From NCBI RefSeq assembly GCF_000426865.1, contig NZ_AUGE01000002.1:186001-250000 (forward strand): a stretch of 64,000 nucleotides of DNA, given 5' to 3'. This DNA comes from Citrifermentans bremense R1. GTDB lineage: Bacteria; Desulfobacterota; Desulfuromonadia; Geobacterales; Geobacteraceae. A program made the position numbers and the translations under genes. The notes beneath the pieces are model-generated. The model made no database searches. It saw only the letters and a list, made by a program, of their open reading frames with translations, and had not been told where the DNA came from. Shown piece by piece: positions 16,580 to 29,609 of this stretch (the stretch's first letter is position 1; every line of letters begins with the position of its first letter).

Positions 16580-18514
16580 ATGACCAAGACCGTCAAAAAG
16601 TTCGAGACCGAGGTTCAGCAACTCCTGGACCTGGTGATCCACTCCCTCTATTCCAACAAGGAAATCTTCCTCAGGGAGCTGATCTCTAACGCTTCTGACG
16701 CCATTGACAAGATAAAGTTCGAATCCCACTCCAACATGGAACTCCTGGAGGGGAACTCCGACTGGAAGATCAAGCTCCACGCGGACAAGGAAGCGGGAAC
16801 GCTCACCATCACCGACAACGGCATCGGCATGAGCATGGACGAGGCGGCGGAGAACATCGGCACCATCGCCAAATCCGGCACCAAGAGCTTCGTGGCGGCA
16901 CTGAAGGAGCAGAACCTCGCCGACAACCCGGAACTGATCGGGCAGTTCGGCGTCGGCTTCTACGCCTCCTTCATGGTGGCAGACCGCGTGGTTCTCACCA
17001 CCAGGAAAGCTGGCGGCAAGGAGTTCGGCTGCCGCTGGGAGTCGACCGGCGACGGGAGCTACACCATCGAGGAGTGCGAAAAGGAGACCCGCGGCACCGA
17101 GATCGTCCTGCACCTCAAAGACGAAATGAAGGAGTTCCTCGACGAGTGGAAGATCCGCTCCATCGTGAAGAAGTACTCCGACTACGTGCAGTACCCGGTG
17201 GTCATGGATATCACCCGCACCGAGCCGGTGAAGGACGCCGAAGGTAAGGTGATCGAGGGCGGCGGCACCGTCGAGAAGACCACGGAGGAAACCCTCAACT
17301 CCATGAAGGCGATCTGGACCAGGTCCAAGAGCGAGATCACCGAGGAGGAGTACGAGGAGTTCTACAAGCACATCTCCCACGACTACGACAAGCCGCTTTC
17401 CACCATCCACTACTCGGCCGAAGGGGTGAGCGAGTTCAAGGCGATCGTCTACATCCCCTCGCACAAGCCCTACGACCTCTTCCTGCGCGACCACAAAAAA
17501 GGGGTGCACCTCTACGTGAAGCGGGTCTACATCACCGACAACTGCGAGGCGCTGCTCCCGGACTACCTGCGCTTCATCAAGGGTGTGGTCGACTCCTCGG
17601 ACCTGCCGCTCAACGTCTCCCGCGAGATCCTGCAGGAGGACGTGCAGATCAAGAGGATCCAGAAGTCCCTGGTCGGCAAGATCCTCTCCACCTTGGCCGA
17701 AATGAAGGAGAAGAACTTCGAGGAGTACCTGAAGTTCTACGCGGAATTCGGCCCGGTGCTTAAGGAAGGGATCCACTTCGATCACGCCAACAAGGAGAAG
17801 ATCCAGGACCTCCTCCTCTACGAGAGCTCCAGGACCGAGAAAGGGAAGTACGTCTCTTTCAAGGAATACGTGGAGCGCATGCCCGAGGGGCAGAAGGAGA
17901 TCTACTTCATCACCGGCATGTCACGCGAGGCGGTGGAGAACTCCCCCTACATGGAGGCGCTGCGCAAGAAGGATTACGAAGTCCTGTACATGATCGACCC
18001 GGTCGACGAGTGGGTGGTGCAGGCTATCAGCGAGTACCAGGAGAAGCACCTGAAAGCGATCGACCGCGGCGACCTGGAGATCGACACCGAGGAGGAGAAG
18101 AAGGAGAAGGAAGCGAAGAAGGAGGAGGCGAAGAAGGAATACGGCAGCCTCATGGAGTTTATCCAGGAGACCCTCAAGGAAAAGGTGAAGGAAGTCCGCC
18201 TCTCCTCCCGCTTGACCGACAGCGCCTGCTGCCTGGTGGCCGACGAGATGGGGCTTAACGCCAACATGGAGAAGATCCTCAAGGCGATGAACCAGGAGGT
18301 CCCGGAAGCCAAGAGGATCCTGGAACTAAACCCGGACCACCAGATCCTGCAAGTCATGACGGCGATGTACGAAAAGGACAAGGCCGACCCGAAGCTCAAG
18401 GACTACAGCGAGCTTCTTTTCGATCAGGCCCTCCTCACCGAGGGGTCACCGATCAAGGACCCGCTCCGCTTCACCAAGCTGGTGAGCGAGCTGATGGTCG
18501 TTGGCGGAAAATAA
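16580..18514 (+). CDS. htpG: Molecular chaperone HtpG (Hsp90)
   Basis: The 644-residue Hsp90 homologue has an N-terminal GHKL ATPase (about 1-215) with [26 protein letters not shown] and [15 protein letters not shown], a middle domain with the LNVSREILQ catalytic-loop region (about 340), and a C-terminal dimerisation domain with a Lys/Glu-rich linker near 495-520. It lacks the eukaryotic MEEVD tail, as expected. The ATG has AAGGAG. The upstream spacer is shared with trpE and may hold a heat-shock promoter. Confidence 0.98.
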   Translation: MTKTVKKFETEVQQLLDLVIHSLYSNKEIFLRELISNASDAIDKIKFESHSNMELLEGNSDWKIKLHADKEAGTLTITDNGIGMSMDEAAENIGTIAKSGTKSFVAALKEQNLADNPELIGQFGVGFYASFMVADRVVLTTRKAGGKEFGCRWESTGDGSYTIEECEKETRGTEIVLHLKDEMKEFLDEWKIRSIVKKYSDYVQYPVVMDITRTEPVKDAEGKVIEGGGTVEKTTEETLNSMKAIWTRSKSEITEEEYEEFYKHISHDYDKPLSTIHYSAEGVSEFKAIVYIPSHKPYDLFLRDHKKGVHLYVKRVYITDNCEALLPDYLRFIKGVVDSSDLPLNVSREILQEDVQIKRIQKSLVGKILSTLAEMKEKNFEEYLKFYAEFGPVLKEGIHFDHANKEKIQDLLLYESSRTEKGKYVSFKEYVERMPEGQKEIYFITGMSREAVENSPYMEALRKKDYEVLYMIDPVDEWVVQAISEYQEKHLKAIDRGDLEIDTEEEKKEKEAKKEEAKKEYGSLMEFIQETLKEKVKEVRLSSRLTDSACCLVADEMGLNANMEKILKAMNQEVPEAKRILELNPDHQILQVMTAMYEKDKADPKLKDYSELLFDQALLTEGSPIKDPLRFTKLVSELMVVGGK

Positions 18515-18525
18515 GGGAAGATAAA

Positions 18526-18560
18526 AAAAAGCCGGGGGGACACAAGGTCCCTCCGGCTTT
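18526..18560 (+). terminator. htpG terminator
   Basis: The stem AAAGCCGG..GGAC / GGTCC..CCGGCTTT has A-run and short T-run flanks, 12 bases after the htpG stop. It may also end the minus-strand gene at 18609. Confidence 0.8.
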
Positions 18561-18608
18561 GCCATATTCAGGGGCTCGCCCCTTGGCTATAGAGACGGAC
18601 AGCCAGGC

Positions 18609-18791
18609 TTACAGGAGAAAATAGGCCGAGACCATCAGGATGAAGGCTGCACTGGCAGGTATCGGCGCCGTCACAAACGCTTTGCGCAGCCGTTGGAACA
18701 GCGCAGGAACCACGTCGAGGAACAAGTAAGACGCGGTCATTGTTGCTAGTAAGTAAATGATGCACTCGTGGCCGTAGCTTAGATGATTCAT
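18609..18791 (-). CDS. Small membrane protein, 60 residues (unknown)
   Basis: The reading frame could begin farther upstream, but the ATG at 18791 (MNHLSYGHEC) has an excellent AAAAGGAGGT site 8 bases away, so a 60-residue product is most likely. It has two hydrophobic segments, about residues 9-25 (IIYLLATMTASYLFLDVV) and 42-60 (PASAAFILMVSAYFLL), joined by a short basic loop (RLRKAF). That predicts a hairpin inner-membrane protein. No family is recognised. It shares the htpG terminator region tail to tail. Confidence 0.6.
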   Translation of the reverse strand: MNHLSYGHECIIYLLATMTASYLFLDVVPALFQRLRKAFVTAPIPASAAFILMVSAYFLL

Positions 18792-19198
18792 ACTGGCCAC
18801 CTCCTTTTCACTCCAGAGATCACTCTGGTCGCTGACTCCCTCCGGCAACGCCGAGGTCCCGGCAAGAACGAATTTATAGTCAGCATAGACAGTGCCAGAA
18901 ATCATATCAATCGCGAGATCCTAGCTCCCTCTCAAAGGGCTGAAAATGTGGGCTTTCCCCTAGCCAAGCAGGAAGCTACCCCCAGCTCGCGACCGATATG
19001 TTAAAGATTCCGACACATCCCTCCCATTAAAGTGTCGGGAAATTGAACATAATTAAAAGTCGGACGACCCTCATCCCCCTGTCTTTCCATTGTTTTTAAT
19101 TTACAACCCATGAGATTTGCCATATATTCCTCTGGCTTTCATACGGACCAGGCAGCGACAAGCCGTACCATCACGCCAGATAGCGAAAGGGTGGTGAA
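18792..19198. other. Spacer between the small membrane protein and sensor kinase
   Basis: No gene is found. An inverted repeat CCGACAC (19010-19016) / GTGTCGG (19032-19038) with a 15-base gap and no T-run is the only visible structure and could be an operator for the kinase operon. Confidence 0.4.
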
Positions 19199-20767
19199 AT
19201 GAGCGATATCGAGAAGGGGTTTAAGACGCTGTTCCAGAACATGGAATTGGGTGCCTACCTGCAAAGCGCGGACGGCTCCATGGTCGACGTCAATCCTAAA
19301 GCCTTATCCATGCTCGGATTGACCCGTGAGGAGTTCCTTGCCGGCTGCGGTCCCTCGCCTTGCTGGCACCTGACCGGTGAGAGCGGCGAGGAGCTTTTGC
19401 CCGGCCAGCACCCCGCCGCGCTCGCCCTTGAGAGCGCACAGGAGGTCCGGGATTTCGTCGCCTCGGTGCAGCAGGAGGGAGAACATCCTCCGCTTTGGGT
19501 CAACCTGAACGCGATACCGGTGCGGGATGAAGAAGGGGGCGCCCCCCACGCCGTCCTGGTCACGCTGAGGGACATCTCGAAGCTCAGGCGCCTGGAGCAG
19601 GCTGTCGCCGCCACGGCCGCCGAGCGGGAACAGGAACAAAAGCAGTTACAGGTGCACCACGCCAAGAGACTGGAAAGCCTCGGAGTCCTCGCCGGCGGCA
19701 TCGCCCACGATTTCAACAACATACTCACCTCCATCATGGGAAACACCGAGCTTGCGCTGATGCAGCTCACCCCCGGGGCCCCTGCCTGCGAAAACCTGCG
19801 CCGGGTGGAACGGGCCTCCCACCGCGCTGCGGCCCTCCTGAAGCAGATGCTTTTCTACCTGGGTAGAGGCACCTTCTCCTCCGAACCGATCGATCTGAAC
19901 CGGTTGGTGGAGGAGATGGCGGATATGCTGCAAGCGGCGATCTCCAAGAAGGCGACGCTGCGCCTGGAGCTCTCCCGGCCGCTGGGCCTTTTCAGCGCCG
20001 ACCCGGTCCAGGTGCGCCAAGTGGTGATGAACCTGATCCTGAACGCTTCGGAAGCGCTCGGAAACGAGGTGGGCAAGATCAAGGTTTCCACCTCGCAAAG
20101 GCACTACCGGGAGGAGGAGCTTGCCGAGTTCCGCGGCAGCGAGGAACTCGCCCCAGGCAGCTACCTGAGCCTGTCGGTGAGCGACACGGGTTACGGCATG
20201 GACCAGGAAACGAGGGCGCGGTTCTTCGACCGCCTGTTCCCCGCTACCGGACGTGGGCTGGGCATGGCGGCCATACTCGGCGTGGTCAGGGGGTTAAGAG
20301 GAGGGATGCGGCTGCAAAGCGACGTGGGGAAAGGCTCCGTCTTCACGCTGCTGATCCCTGTGGACGCGGATGTGCTGACGACCGCCAAGCCCACCGAGCG
20401 GGCCTCCGAACCGATGGGGATGGGCCCCGTGCTTTTGGTCGACGACGAAGAGGAGGTGTGCCTGTTGGTGGGCGCCATGCTGGAGCGGCTCGGGTACGAG
20501 GTGATCACAGCAAGCGACGGCCATCAGGCTCTCGGGCTTTACCTGCAGCGCGACGACTGGGCCTTCGTCATGCTAGACCTCACCATGCCGGTCATGGACG
20601 GCGAGGAGACCTACGAGCAGCTGCGCAGTATCGACCCGTCGGTGAGGGTGGTCATCACCAGCGGCTACAGCGAAAACGAGGTGGCGCGCCGCTTCCAAGG
20701 GAAAGGGGTCAAGGGACTGCTGCAAAAGCCTTTCGACATGGACGCGCTGCGCAGGGTTCTCAGGTAG
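19199..20767 (+). CDS. Cytoplasmic hybrid histidine kinase, PAS-HisKA-HATPase-REC
   Basis: The protein has 522 residues with no membrane segment. It has a PAS domain (about 8-125), a coiled linker, an H-box [17 protein letters not shown] (near 160), and an HATPase domain (about 265-385) with N-box NLILNASEA and G1 DTGYGMD. The receiver (about 400-520) has Asp in MLDLTMP and the K in LQKPFD. The ATP-lid region is unusual: where relatives have [16 protein letters not shown] this protein reads FDRLFPATGRGLGM, losing the TTK segment. Its core closely resembles the kinase encoded at 23040-26114, which suggests duplication. A dipeptide epimerase gene follows 35 bases later and is probably co-transcribed. 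Confidence 0.9.
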   Translation: MSDIEKGFKTLFQNMELGAYLQSADGSMVDVNPKALSMLGLTREEFLAGCGPSPCWHLTGESGEELLPGQHPAALALESAQEVRDFVASVQQEGEHPPLWVNLNAIPVRDEEGGAPHAVLVTLRDISKLRRLEQAVAATAAEREQEQKQLQVHHAKRLESLGVLAGGIAHDFNNILTSIMGNTELALMQLTPGAPACENLRRVERASHRAAALLKQMLFYLGRGTFSSEPIDLNRLVEEMADMLQAAISKKATLRLELSRPLGLFSADPVQVRQVVMNLILNASEALGNEVGKIKVSTSQRHYREEELAEFRGSEELAPGSYLSLSVSDTGYGMDQETRARFFDRLFPATGRGLGMAAILGVVRGLRGGMRLQSDVGKGSVFTLLIPVDADVLTTAKPTERASEPMGMGPVLLVDDEEEVCLLVGAMLERLGYEVITASDGHQALGLYLQRDDWAFVMLDLTMPVMDGEETYEQLRSIDPSVRVVITSGYSENEVARRFQGKGVKGLLQKPFDMDALRRVLR

Positions 20768-20802
20768 GAGTTGTCGGGAGCCACATCCAAGGAGGCACAG
20801 AG

Positions 20803-21909
20803 ATGGATATTTCCTTTCAGATACAAGATGCCGTCGCCTCGGTGATACGGGCGCCGCTTGCCTCCCCCTTCAGGATCGCCACGGGGCAGCACGACGAACT
20901 GGAAAACGTGTTCCTAAAGCTCACTACGCGGGACGGCGTGTCGGGCTACGGCGAGGCCGCGGTCGCCTCGCACATCACCGGCGAGACTGTGCCGGGAACG
21001 CTGGCGAACCTCCAAAACGCAGCGGCCGCCTTGCGCGGGCAAACCGTCGAAGACGCGGAGAGCGCCTGCCGCCAGTTCGCGGCAGCCTTCGCCGGCAACC
21101 ACGCAGGGCTCGCGGCGCTGGAGATGGCGCTATTGGACCTCTCCTCGCGCGTGCGCGGCATCCCCTTTTACCGCCTCTTCGCCCCGGTGGCGGCCCTGGA
21201 GCCGCGGCTCGCCTTCTCCACCGACATAACGGTCGTCATCGGCTCGCTGGACGAGGCCAGGGCCACCGCCCGGGAGTTCGCCTCGCGCGGGTTCAGGGCC
21301 TTCAAGATCAAGATCGGCCGCGACGAGCAGCTCGACTTGGCACGCGTGCTTGCCGTGCACGAGATAGCGCCGGATAGCCAGATCATCCTGGACGCCAACA
21401 TGGGGTTCTGCGCCGGCTCCATGCTGGCCTTTCTGGACCGGCTGGCCGCGAAAGGTGTGCGGCCGGTCCTTTTGGAACAGCCGGTGCCCAAAATGGATTG
21501 GGACGGTCTCAGCGAGATCACCGCGGCGCTTACCGGAAGCGAAACACTGGTCTGCGCCGACGAAAGCGTAGGCTCCCTGGCCGACGCCAGGCGCGCCATC
21601 GACAGCAACGCGGTCAGCGCCATCAACGTGAAGTTCATGAAAAGCGGGATTCTGGAAGGAGCCGAGATCGCGAGGCTAGCCGCCTCCCGCGGGATCAGGC
21701 TCATGCTGGGAGCGATGATGGAGAGCGCGCTGGCGGTTACCGCGTCGGCTCACTTCGCGGCGGGGCTCGCCTGCTTCGACTTTCTGGACATGGACACCAC
21801 CTTCTTCCTGAAGGGCGAGTTGGCCCATTCCCCCTACCTCGACGAGCACGGGCGCTTCGACCTGCACGACGCCGGCCCCGGGATCGGAGTCGAGCCCAGT
21901 TTTTCATGA
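20803..21909 (+). CDS. Dipeptide epimerase (L-Ala-D/L-Glu type), enolase superfamily
   Basis: The 368-residue enzyme is of the muconate-lactonizing subgroup. The ATG at 20803 has GGAGG; the open frame extends farther upstream but that part lies inside the kinase gene. The barrel carries the catalytic KxK (KIKIG), metal ligands in ILDAN, LLEQPV and CADES, the second-base Lys in INVKFMKSG, and the DMDT motif near the C-terminus typical of dipeptide epimerases. The likely role is epimerising L-Ala-D-Glu from recycled murein. Exact dipeptide specificity cannot be read from sequence. The stop overlaps the next start (ATGA). Confidence 0.88.
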   Translation: MDISFQIQDAVASVIRAPLASPFRIATGQHDELENVFLKLTTRDGVSGYGEAAVASHITGETVPGTLANLQNAAAALRGQTVEDAESACRQFAAAFAGNHAGLAALEMALLDLSSRVRGIPFYRLFAPVAALEPRLAFSTDITVVIGSLDEARATAREFASRGFRAFKIKIGRDEQLDLARVLAVHEIAPDSQIILDANMGFCAGSMLAFLDRLAAKGVRPVLLEQPVPKMDWDGLSEITAALTGSETLVCADESVGSLADARRAIDSNAVSAINVKFMKSGILEGAEIARLAASRGIRLMLGAMMESALAVTASAHFAAGLACFDFLDMDTTFFLKGELAHSPYLDEHGRFDLHDAGPGIGVEPSFS

Positions 21910-23039
21910 TCAGCAACCCGGTTCTCATCGTAGCCGTCTTGATCTCCATCGAGGCCCTGGTCCTTTGGCTGTCGCGTCACGAGCGGACCAGGCGCTTTTT
22001 CGACCTCATCCCCTCGGTCTTCTGGATCTATTTCCTCCCCATGCTGGCGGCTAGCTTCGGGCTCATCGCCACCAAGAGCCCGGTCTACGGCTTCATCACC
22101 AGCTGGCTCCTCCCAGCAAGTCTCGTGCTGCTCCTTTTGCCGGTGGACATCAAGGCGATCCTTAGGCTTGGCCCCACGGCGATCGCCATGTTCTTCATCG
22201 GCGCGGCCGGGATCATCGCCGGCGCCGCCCTCTCCTTCTCGCTCTTCAGGCCCGCGATCGGGGCCCGGTTCTGGTCCGGCTTCGGGGCGGTCTCCGCCTC
22301 CTGGACCGGCGGCAGCGCCAACATGATCGCGGTGAAGGAGGCGCTTTCGGTCCCCGACGAGGTCTTCGCGCCCATGGTGATCGTGGACACGGTGGTCCCC
22401 TACCTCTGGATGGGGTTCATGATCGCCATCGTCGGACTGCAGCCTGCCTTCGACCGCTGGAACCGCTCGGACCGTGCCATGCTGGATCACCTGGGGGAAG
22501 AGGCGGTGCAGTACCCCGCCACCGCCGGCGGCCGCCGCACCTTAAGCGGGATAGCGCTATCCCTCGCCGTCGCCCTGGCAGGCGGGGCGGGCGCGCACCT
22601 TATCGGCGAACAGATGCCCCGGATAAAGGACATCTTGACCGGCTACACCTGGACCATCATGATCGTGACCCTCTTGGGGATACTCCTCTCCTTCTCCCCT
22701 TTGCGCCGCCTGGAGCGCTCCGGCGCTTCGCGGACCGGCTACGATCTCCTCTACTTCGTCCTCACCGCCATCGGGGCCAAGGCGTCGGTCGCGGACATCG
22801 GCTCGGCGCTGCTGCTCATCGGCGCGGGCCTTGTCATCGTCGCGGTCCACGCCCTCTTCCTGCTGATCGGGGCGCGCCTTTTGAGGGCGCCTATGTTCCT
22901 GGTAGCCGCCGCAAGCCAGGCCAACGTCGGCGGCGTCGCCTCCGCGCCGGTGGTGGCCGAGGTGTACCATCCCGGCCTCGCCTCAGTGGGGCTGCTTCTG
23001 GCCATCCTGGGGAACATCGTAGGCACCTGGCTCGGCATC

Positions 23040-23069
<30 letters not shown>
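21906..23069 (+). CDS. DUF819 family integral membrane protein
   Basis: The 387-residue protein has about ten predicted membrane helices. The DUF819 pattern is visible in [41 protein letters not shown] and [29 protein letters not shown]. It is coupled to the epimerase by a 4-base ATGA overlap. The family (B. subtilis YjcL type) is uncharacterised. Co-occurrence with a dipeptide epimerase suggests transport of a murein-derived peptide or amino acid, which is inference. Its last 30 bases overlap the end of the convergent kinase gene. Confidence 0.85.
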
Positions 23070-26114
<3,045 letters not shown>

Positions 26115-26296
26115 GGAGTACTCCGATGGAGCCGCGGCTATATAAAGAGCAGCAGCTTCGGCCGGTTATCGAGAATTGACGAAAATGCGCCTTACCTACT
26201 CATCGGCGCAGGAAGCTGTCTCATTAGGAGAAATCGCATGCATGACTAAGGGATGTACTAGCCGGTGGAAAAGGGAGGGACAAAAGGAGAGGAGCG

Positions 26297-26332
26297 AAAA
26301 AGGGGAGCCGCGTAAAATACGCGCCCCCCCTT
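26297..26332 (-). terminator. Terminator after the MshEN-REC gene
   Basis: The stem AGGGGnGCnGCGTA / TACGCGCCCCCCT has a short loop and is followed by TTTTT on the minus strand. Confidence 0.8.
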
Positions 26333-26361
26333 GGCTGGGAGGGAAAATGGGCGGCGGGAGG

Positions 26362-27240
26362 CTAGGCGGTCTTGCCGTACAGGGCTTCCCTGCTCTGAAA
26401 GGCCCTTTTCACCCGGGTCATAAGCCCGATCTCCTTGACCGGTTTCAGCACGAAATCGAAGAACCCCCTCTCCAGGGCCTCCTTTTCCTCGTCCGGCGTG
26501 GCGGCGGCAGTCATCAGGATCACCGGCATGTAGCGGAATTCAGGGATGTTGCGGATGGCGAAAAGGAACTCGTAACCCCCGAGTTTGGGCATCACCTTGT
26601 CAGTGATCACCAGCTTCGGCTTCAGGGCGAAAATCTTGGCGAAGGCGTCCATGCCGTCGACAGCCGTCTCGACGGTGCATCCGTGCTTGGTCAGGATCTT
26701 GGCCACCATCTCGCGGGAGAGCTGGTCGTCCTCGACGAGCAGGATGGTTTTTCCTTCTGGGCCCGTTACCGGCTGGCCCAGGTAGTGCTTGGCGATGGCG
26801 CGGTTGATCTCCATGCGGGTGGCGACGTAAAGGATCAGCTTGACCTTGTGCGTGGCGGCGATCTGCTGGAAAAGCTCGTCCGTGGTCGGATCGGCAACTG
26901 CGAGCCCGAGGCGCCCGTCGTCCATCTTCAGCGGGAAAATGGTGTGCTTCACCGCCATCTCCATCGGTATCAAACGCAGCATTGCCGGGGGGTAGGCGTA
27001 CTTGGAAAAATCGGAGATCTTCCGGCAGCGGTACTGGATAGCCAGCGCCTCGGCCAGCTCTTCGGGCGAAACCAGCCCGATCACCTCCAAGAGCTCACCG
27101 AGGCGGATCCCTTTGCTCTTGGCATGATCGATCAGGCGATCGACCGATACCTTGGTTAAAAGCCCCCGCTCCACGAAGATTTCTCCCAGCGGCTTGCGGG
27201 TTTGCGGCGTGGTGTTCAAAGAGTCGATGTCGGCGGACAT
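26362..27240 (-). CDS. MshEN-domain response regulator (predicted c-di-GMP receptor)
   Basis: The protein has 292 residues. The N-terminal part (about 15-150) is the MshEN/T2SSE_N domain found at the front of type II/IV secretion ATPases. Two tandem nucleotide-binding motifs are visible: PLGEIFVERGLL near residue 17 and RLGELLEVIGLV followed by LAEALAIQ near 46, close to the RLGxxL...GL...L..AL..Q pattern that binds cyclic-di-GMP in MshE. The C-terminal receiver (about 165-285) has intact Asp (VITDKVMP) and Lys (VLKPV). No ATPase or DNA-binding domain follows. It may join phosphorylation and c-di-GMP inputs; the target is unknown. Confidence 0.88.
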   Translation of the reverse strand: MSADIDSLNTTPQTRKPLGEIFVERGLLTKVSVDRLIDHAKSKGIRLGELLEVIGLVSPEELAEALAIQYRCRKISDFSKYAYPPAMLRLIPMEMAVKHTIFPLKMDDGRLGLAVADPTTDELFQQIAATHKVKLILYVATRMEINRAIAKHYLGQPVTGPEGKTILLVEDDQLSREMVAKILTKHGCTVETAVDGMDAFAKIFALKPKLVITDKVMPKLGGYEFLFAIRNIPEFRYMPVILMTAAATPDEEKEALERGFFDFVLKPVKEIGLMTRVKRAFQSREALYGKTA

Positions 27241-27391
27241 GCTTTCTGCTCCTGCAGCTGCCTCTTAAGGCAACCGCGCGGTGATTTACAGGGCCGGCTA
27301 CGCTCATGGCAGCGCGGCCCGAATCATCATAATGAGAGCGAAAGCGAGGGAAAGTCAATGCAATTTTTGCAGCTGCTGGGAAAAGGAAAGG

Positions 27392-28039
27392 TCACGAGGC
27401 GATGATCTCGTCGGGGAGTTCGTTCTGGTCGTCGCGACGGCGGGGGAAATGCTTGGCCAGCTCAATGCCGCAGCTGGCGATCACCTGGCAGAGGCTGTCA
27501 GCGGCTTTCCCCTGGCGCAGCCCCTGGGCCAGTTGTTCCACCAGGTTGTTCCACTCCACTTGGGGGATCTTTTGGCCGATGCCGCGGTCACCCAGGATCC
27601 AGACCTTGCGCTCCAAAAGGGAGATGAAGATGAGGATGCCAGTTTCTTCTTTGGTCCGGTACAGCCCCTGCTGGTAGAAAGCGACCAGCGCCCTTTCGCT
27701 GACCGCATCGGCCACGCGCCCGGCTGCTGCAAAGGAGAGCTTCAGCCTTGGGAAACGATGGAAGAGCTTCAGTGCCGGGTAAAAGAGGAGGAAAACCAAG
27801 GGAATGTAGCTCCAGATGGTCACGTGCCTTATGGCTACCGCTGCCACCACCGCGACGAGCCCTGCCAAAAGCAGAGCACCGAGCGCCTCAGCCTCCCGAT
27901 AGCGGTCGCTGGCCCACACGATCACGGTGGCGATCTCGCCGCTGGTGCGTTTTTCCGCCTGCACTACCGCCTCGCGGATCCGCTCCTTCTCCTCGGGGGA
28001 GAAGAACTCCTCTGCATGTTGCGCCTGCGATAGGTCCAT
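27392..28039 (-). CDS. TPM-domain membrane protein
   Basis: The protein has 215 residues and starts at the last base of the upstream TPM gene's stop codon (TAATG). The TPM domain (about 12-175) is interrupted by two membrane helices (about 52-100). Typical strings are EKRTSGEIATVIVWAS and GILIFISLLERKVWILGDRGI, followed by WNNLVEQLAQGLRQG. TPM domains occur in thylakoid and bacterial membrane proteins of uncertain function. Its place behind lemA and a second TPM gene is a widespread gene order. Confidence 0.85.
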   Translation of the reverse strand: MDLSQAQHAEEFFSPEEKERIREAVVQAEKRTSGEIATVIVWASDRYREAEALGALLLAGLVAVVAAVAIRHVTIWSYIPLVFLLFYPALKLFHRFPRLKLSFAAAGRVADAVSERALVAFYQQGLYRTKEETGILIFISLLERKVWILGDRGIGQKIPQVEWNNLVEQLAQGLRQGKAADSLCQVIASCGIELAKHFPRRRDDQNELPDEIIAS

Positions 28040-28905
28040 TACCAGTCTCCCGAAGCGCCGCCGCCGCCGAAGCTGCCGCCGCCTCCTGAGAATCCCCCCC
28101 CGCCGAAACCGCCGCCGCCGAACCCTCCTCCTCCAAAACCGCCGAAGAAAGGTCCGCCACCCGAGAAACCTCCCCTACCTCCTGAGCCGAACAAAAAGGA
28201 GACGAATAGCCCCAAGAGAAAGCCTACAACGGCAAGTCCGCCCAGAAGGAGCAGGGAGGTCACCCCGAAGGAGAGCAAAGCCGCGACCGGAATGCCGACG
28301 GCGCCCGCCATCCCGCCGAGGATCCTGGAGATCCCCCCCAGGAACACCGAGGCGACCAGCACGAAGATGAGCAGCGTGAAAATGGGGCTCGCCCCCTTCT
28401 TCCCGTGCCGCAGGTCGTTTCCTTCCGCCTGGTACTCGCCGCGCACGGTCGCCATGATGGCCTCCGCGCCGCGGGAGACGCCCAGGTCATACTCGCCTTT
28501 CTTGAAGGCGGGGGTGATTTCGTTGCGGATAATGCGGCCGGAAATGAGATCGGTCAGCGTCCCTTCCAGCCCACGCCCCGACTCGATCCTCACCTTGCGG
28601 TCGTTTTTCACCACCAGGAGCAGGGCGCCGTTGTCCTTCCCCTTTTGACCGATGCGCCAGTTCTCCACCACCTTGATGGAGTACTCTTCCAGCGCCTCTC
28701 CTTCCAGGCTCGGGATGGTGAGCACCACTATCTGGGTGGAGTCGCTTCTTTCGAAGGCGGCCAATTCGCTTTCCAGCTGCTGCGCCGCCGCAGGCGACAG
28801 CATGGCGGCGTAATCGTTCACGTACCCCTTGAGCGGCGGAACCTCCGCCCCCTGGCAAAGGGTCGCGCACAAAAGAACGCAGATGAGGAAAAGGAACTTT
28901 TTCAT
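28039..28905 (-). CDS. TPM-domain protein with signal peptide and Gly-rich tail (YgcG type)
   Basis: The protein has 288 residues. A signal peptide (about 1-20, FLFLICVLLCATLCQGA) leads a TPM domain (about 25-155) with VNDYAAMLSP, STQIVVLTIPSLEGE and DNGALLLVVKNDRKVRIESGRGLEG. Two membrane helices (about 180-245) follow. The tail is almost pure Gly/Phe/Ser repeats (GGGFGGGGFGG). The domain order fits the YgcG family that accompanies LemA. The gene lies directly after lemA and overlaps the next TPM gene by one base. Confidence 0.9.
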   Translation of the reverse strand: MKKFLFLICVLLCATLCQGAEVPPLKGYVNDYAAMLSPAAAQQLESELAAFERSDSTQIVVLTIPSLEGEALEEYSIKVVENWRIGQKGKDNGALLLVVKNDRKVRIESGRGLEGTLTDLISGRIIRNEITPAFKKGEYDLGVSRGAEAIMATVRGEYQAEGNDLRHGKKGASPIFTLLIFVLVASVFLGGISRILGGMAGAVGIPVAALLSFGVTSLLLLGGLAVVGFLLGLFVSFLFGSGGRGGFSGGGPFFGGFGGGGFGGGGFGGGGFSGGGGSFGGGGASGDW

Positions 28906-28926
28906 GCCGCCTCGATCGATGAGAGT

Positions 28927-29511
28927 CTAGAACTTGATCTTCGGGGCCGTCTTGGCCCCCTCTTCGGCCTTGAACGGCTCTTTGCGCGCGAGGTGCAACA
29001 GGACTGAGTTGGTGAGCGAATTGGGGAAGCTGCGTATGGTGGTGTTGAAATCCTGCACCGACTGGTTGTAGCGCACCCGCGCCACGTTGATGCGGTTTTC
29101 GGTCCCCTCCAGCTGGTTCTGCAGGTCCATGAAGTTCTGGTTGGCCTTGAGGTCGGGGTAGCGCTCCACGACCACCATCAGCCGGGACAGGGCGCCGGAA
29201 AGCTGCGACTGCGCCTGCTGGAAATTCCGCATCGCCTGCTGGTTGTTGACGGCGTCGCGGGTCACCTGCACCGACCCCACCTTCGCCCGGGCCTCGGTGA
29301 CCGCGGTAAGGGTTTCGGCTTCGTGCTTCGCGTATCCCTTCACCACCTCGACCAGGTTCGGCACCAGGTCGGCGCGCCTTTGGTATGAGGCCTCCACATC
29401 CCCCCAGGCCGCGAAAACCGCCTCCTCCTTGGCCTGCATCGTGTTGTAGCCGCAGCCGGAAAGCCCCAGGAGCGTCAGCAGGGCCAGTATCATTAGGATC
29501 GGTCTTTTCAT
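28927..29511 (-). CDS. lemA: LemA family lipoprotein
   Basis: The protein has 194 residues from the ATG at 29511, which has AAGGAGGA 6 bases upstream; 14 extra in-frame codons precede it without a site. A lipobox LLGLSGC (about residues 14-20) predicts a lipoprotein. The body is helical with LemA strings [39 protein letters not shown] and [19 protein letters not shown]. LemA proteins have a cytosol- or periplasm-facing helical bundle and unknown function. It is the first gene of a lemA-TPM-TPM operon. Confidence 0.95.
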   Translation of the reverse strand: MKRPILMILALLTLLGLSGCGYNTMQAKEEAVFAAWGDVEASYQRRADLVPNLVEVVKGYAKHEAETLTAVTEARAKVGSVQVTRDAVNNQQAMRNFQQAQSQLSGALSRLMVVVERYPDLKANQNFMDLQNQLEGTENRINVARVRYNQSVQDFNTTIRSFPNSLTNSVLLHLARKEPFKAEEGAKTAPKIKF

Positions 29512-29609
29512 GTTTTCATCCTCCTTGATTATCATGAGCACAATAATAATCATGACCTGGAGGAAAAGCCACCCTCTGCAAGAAAATTAATAAGAGTCGC
29601 AGCGAGGGT

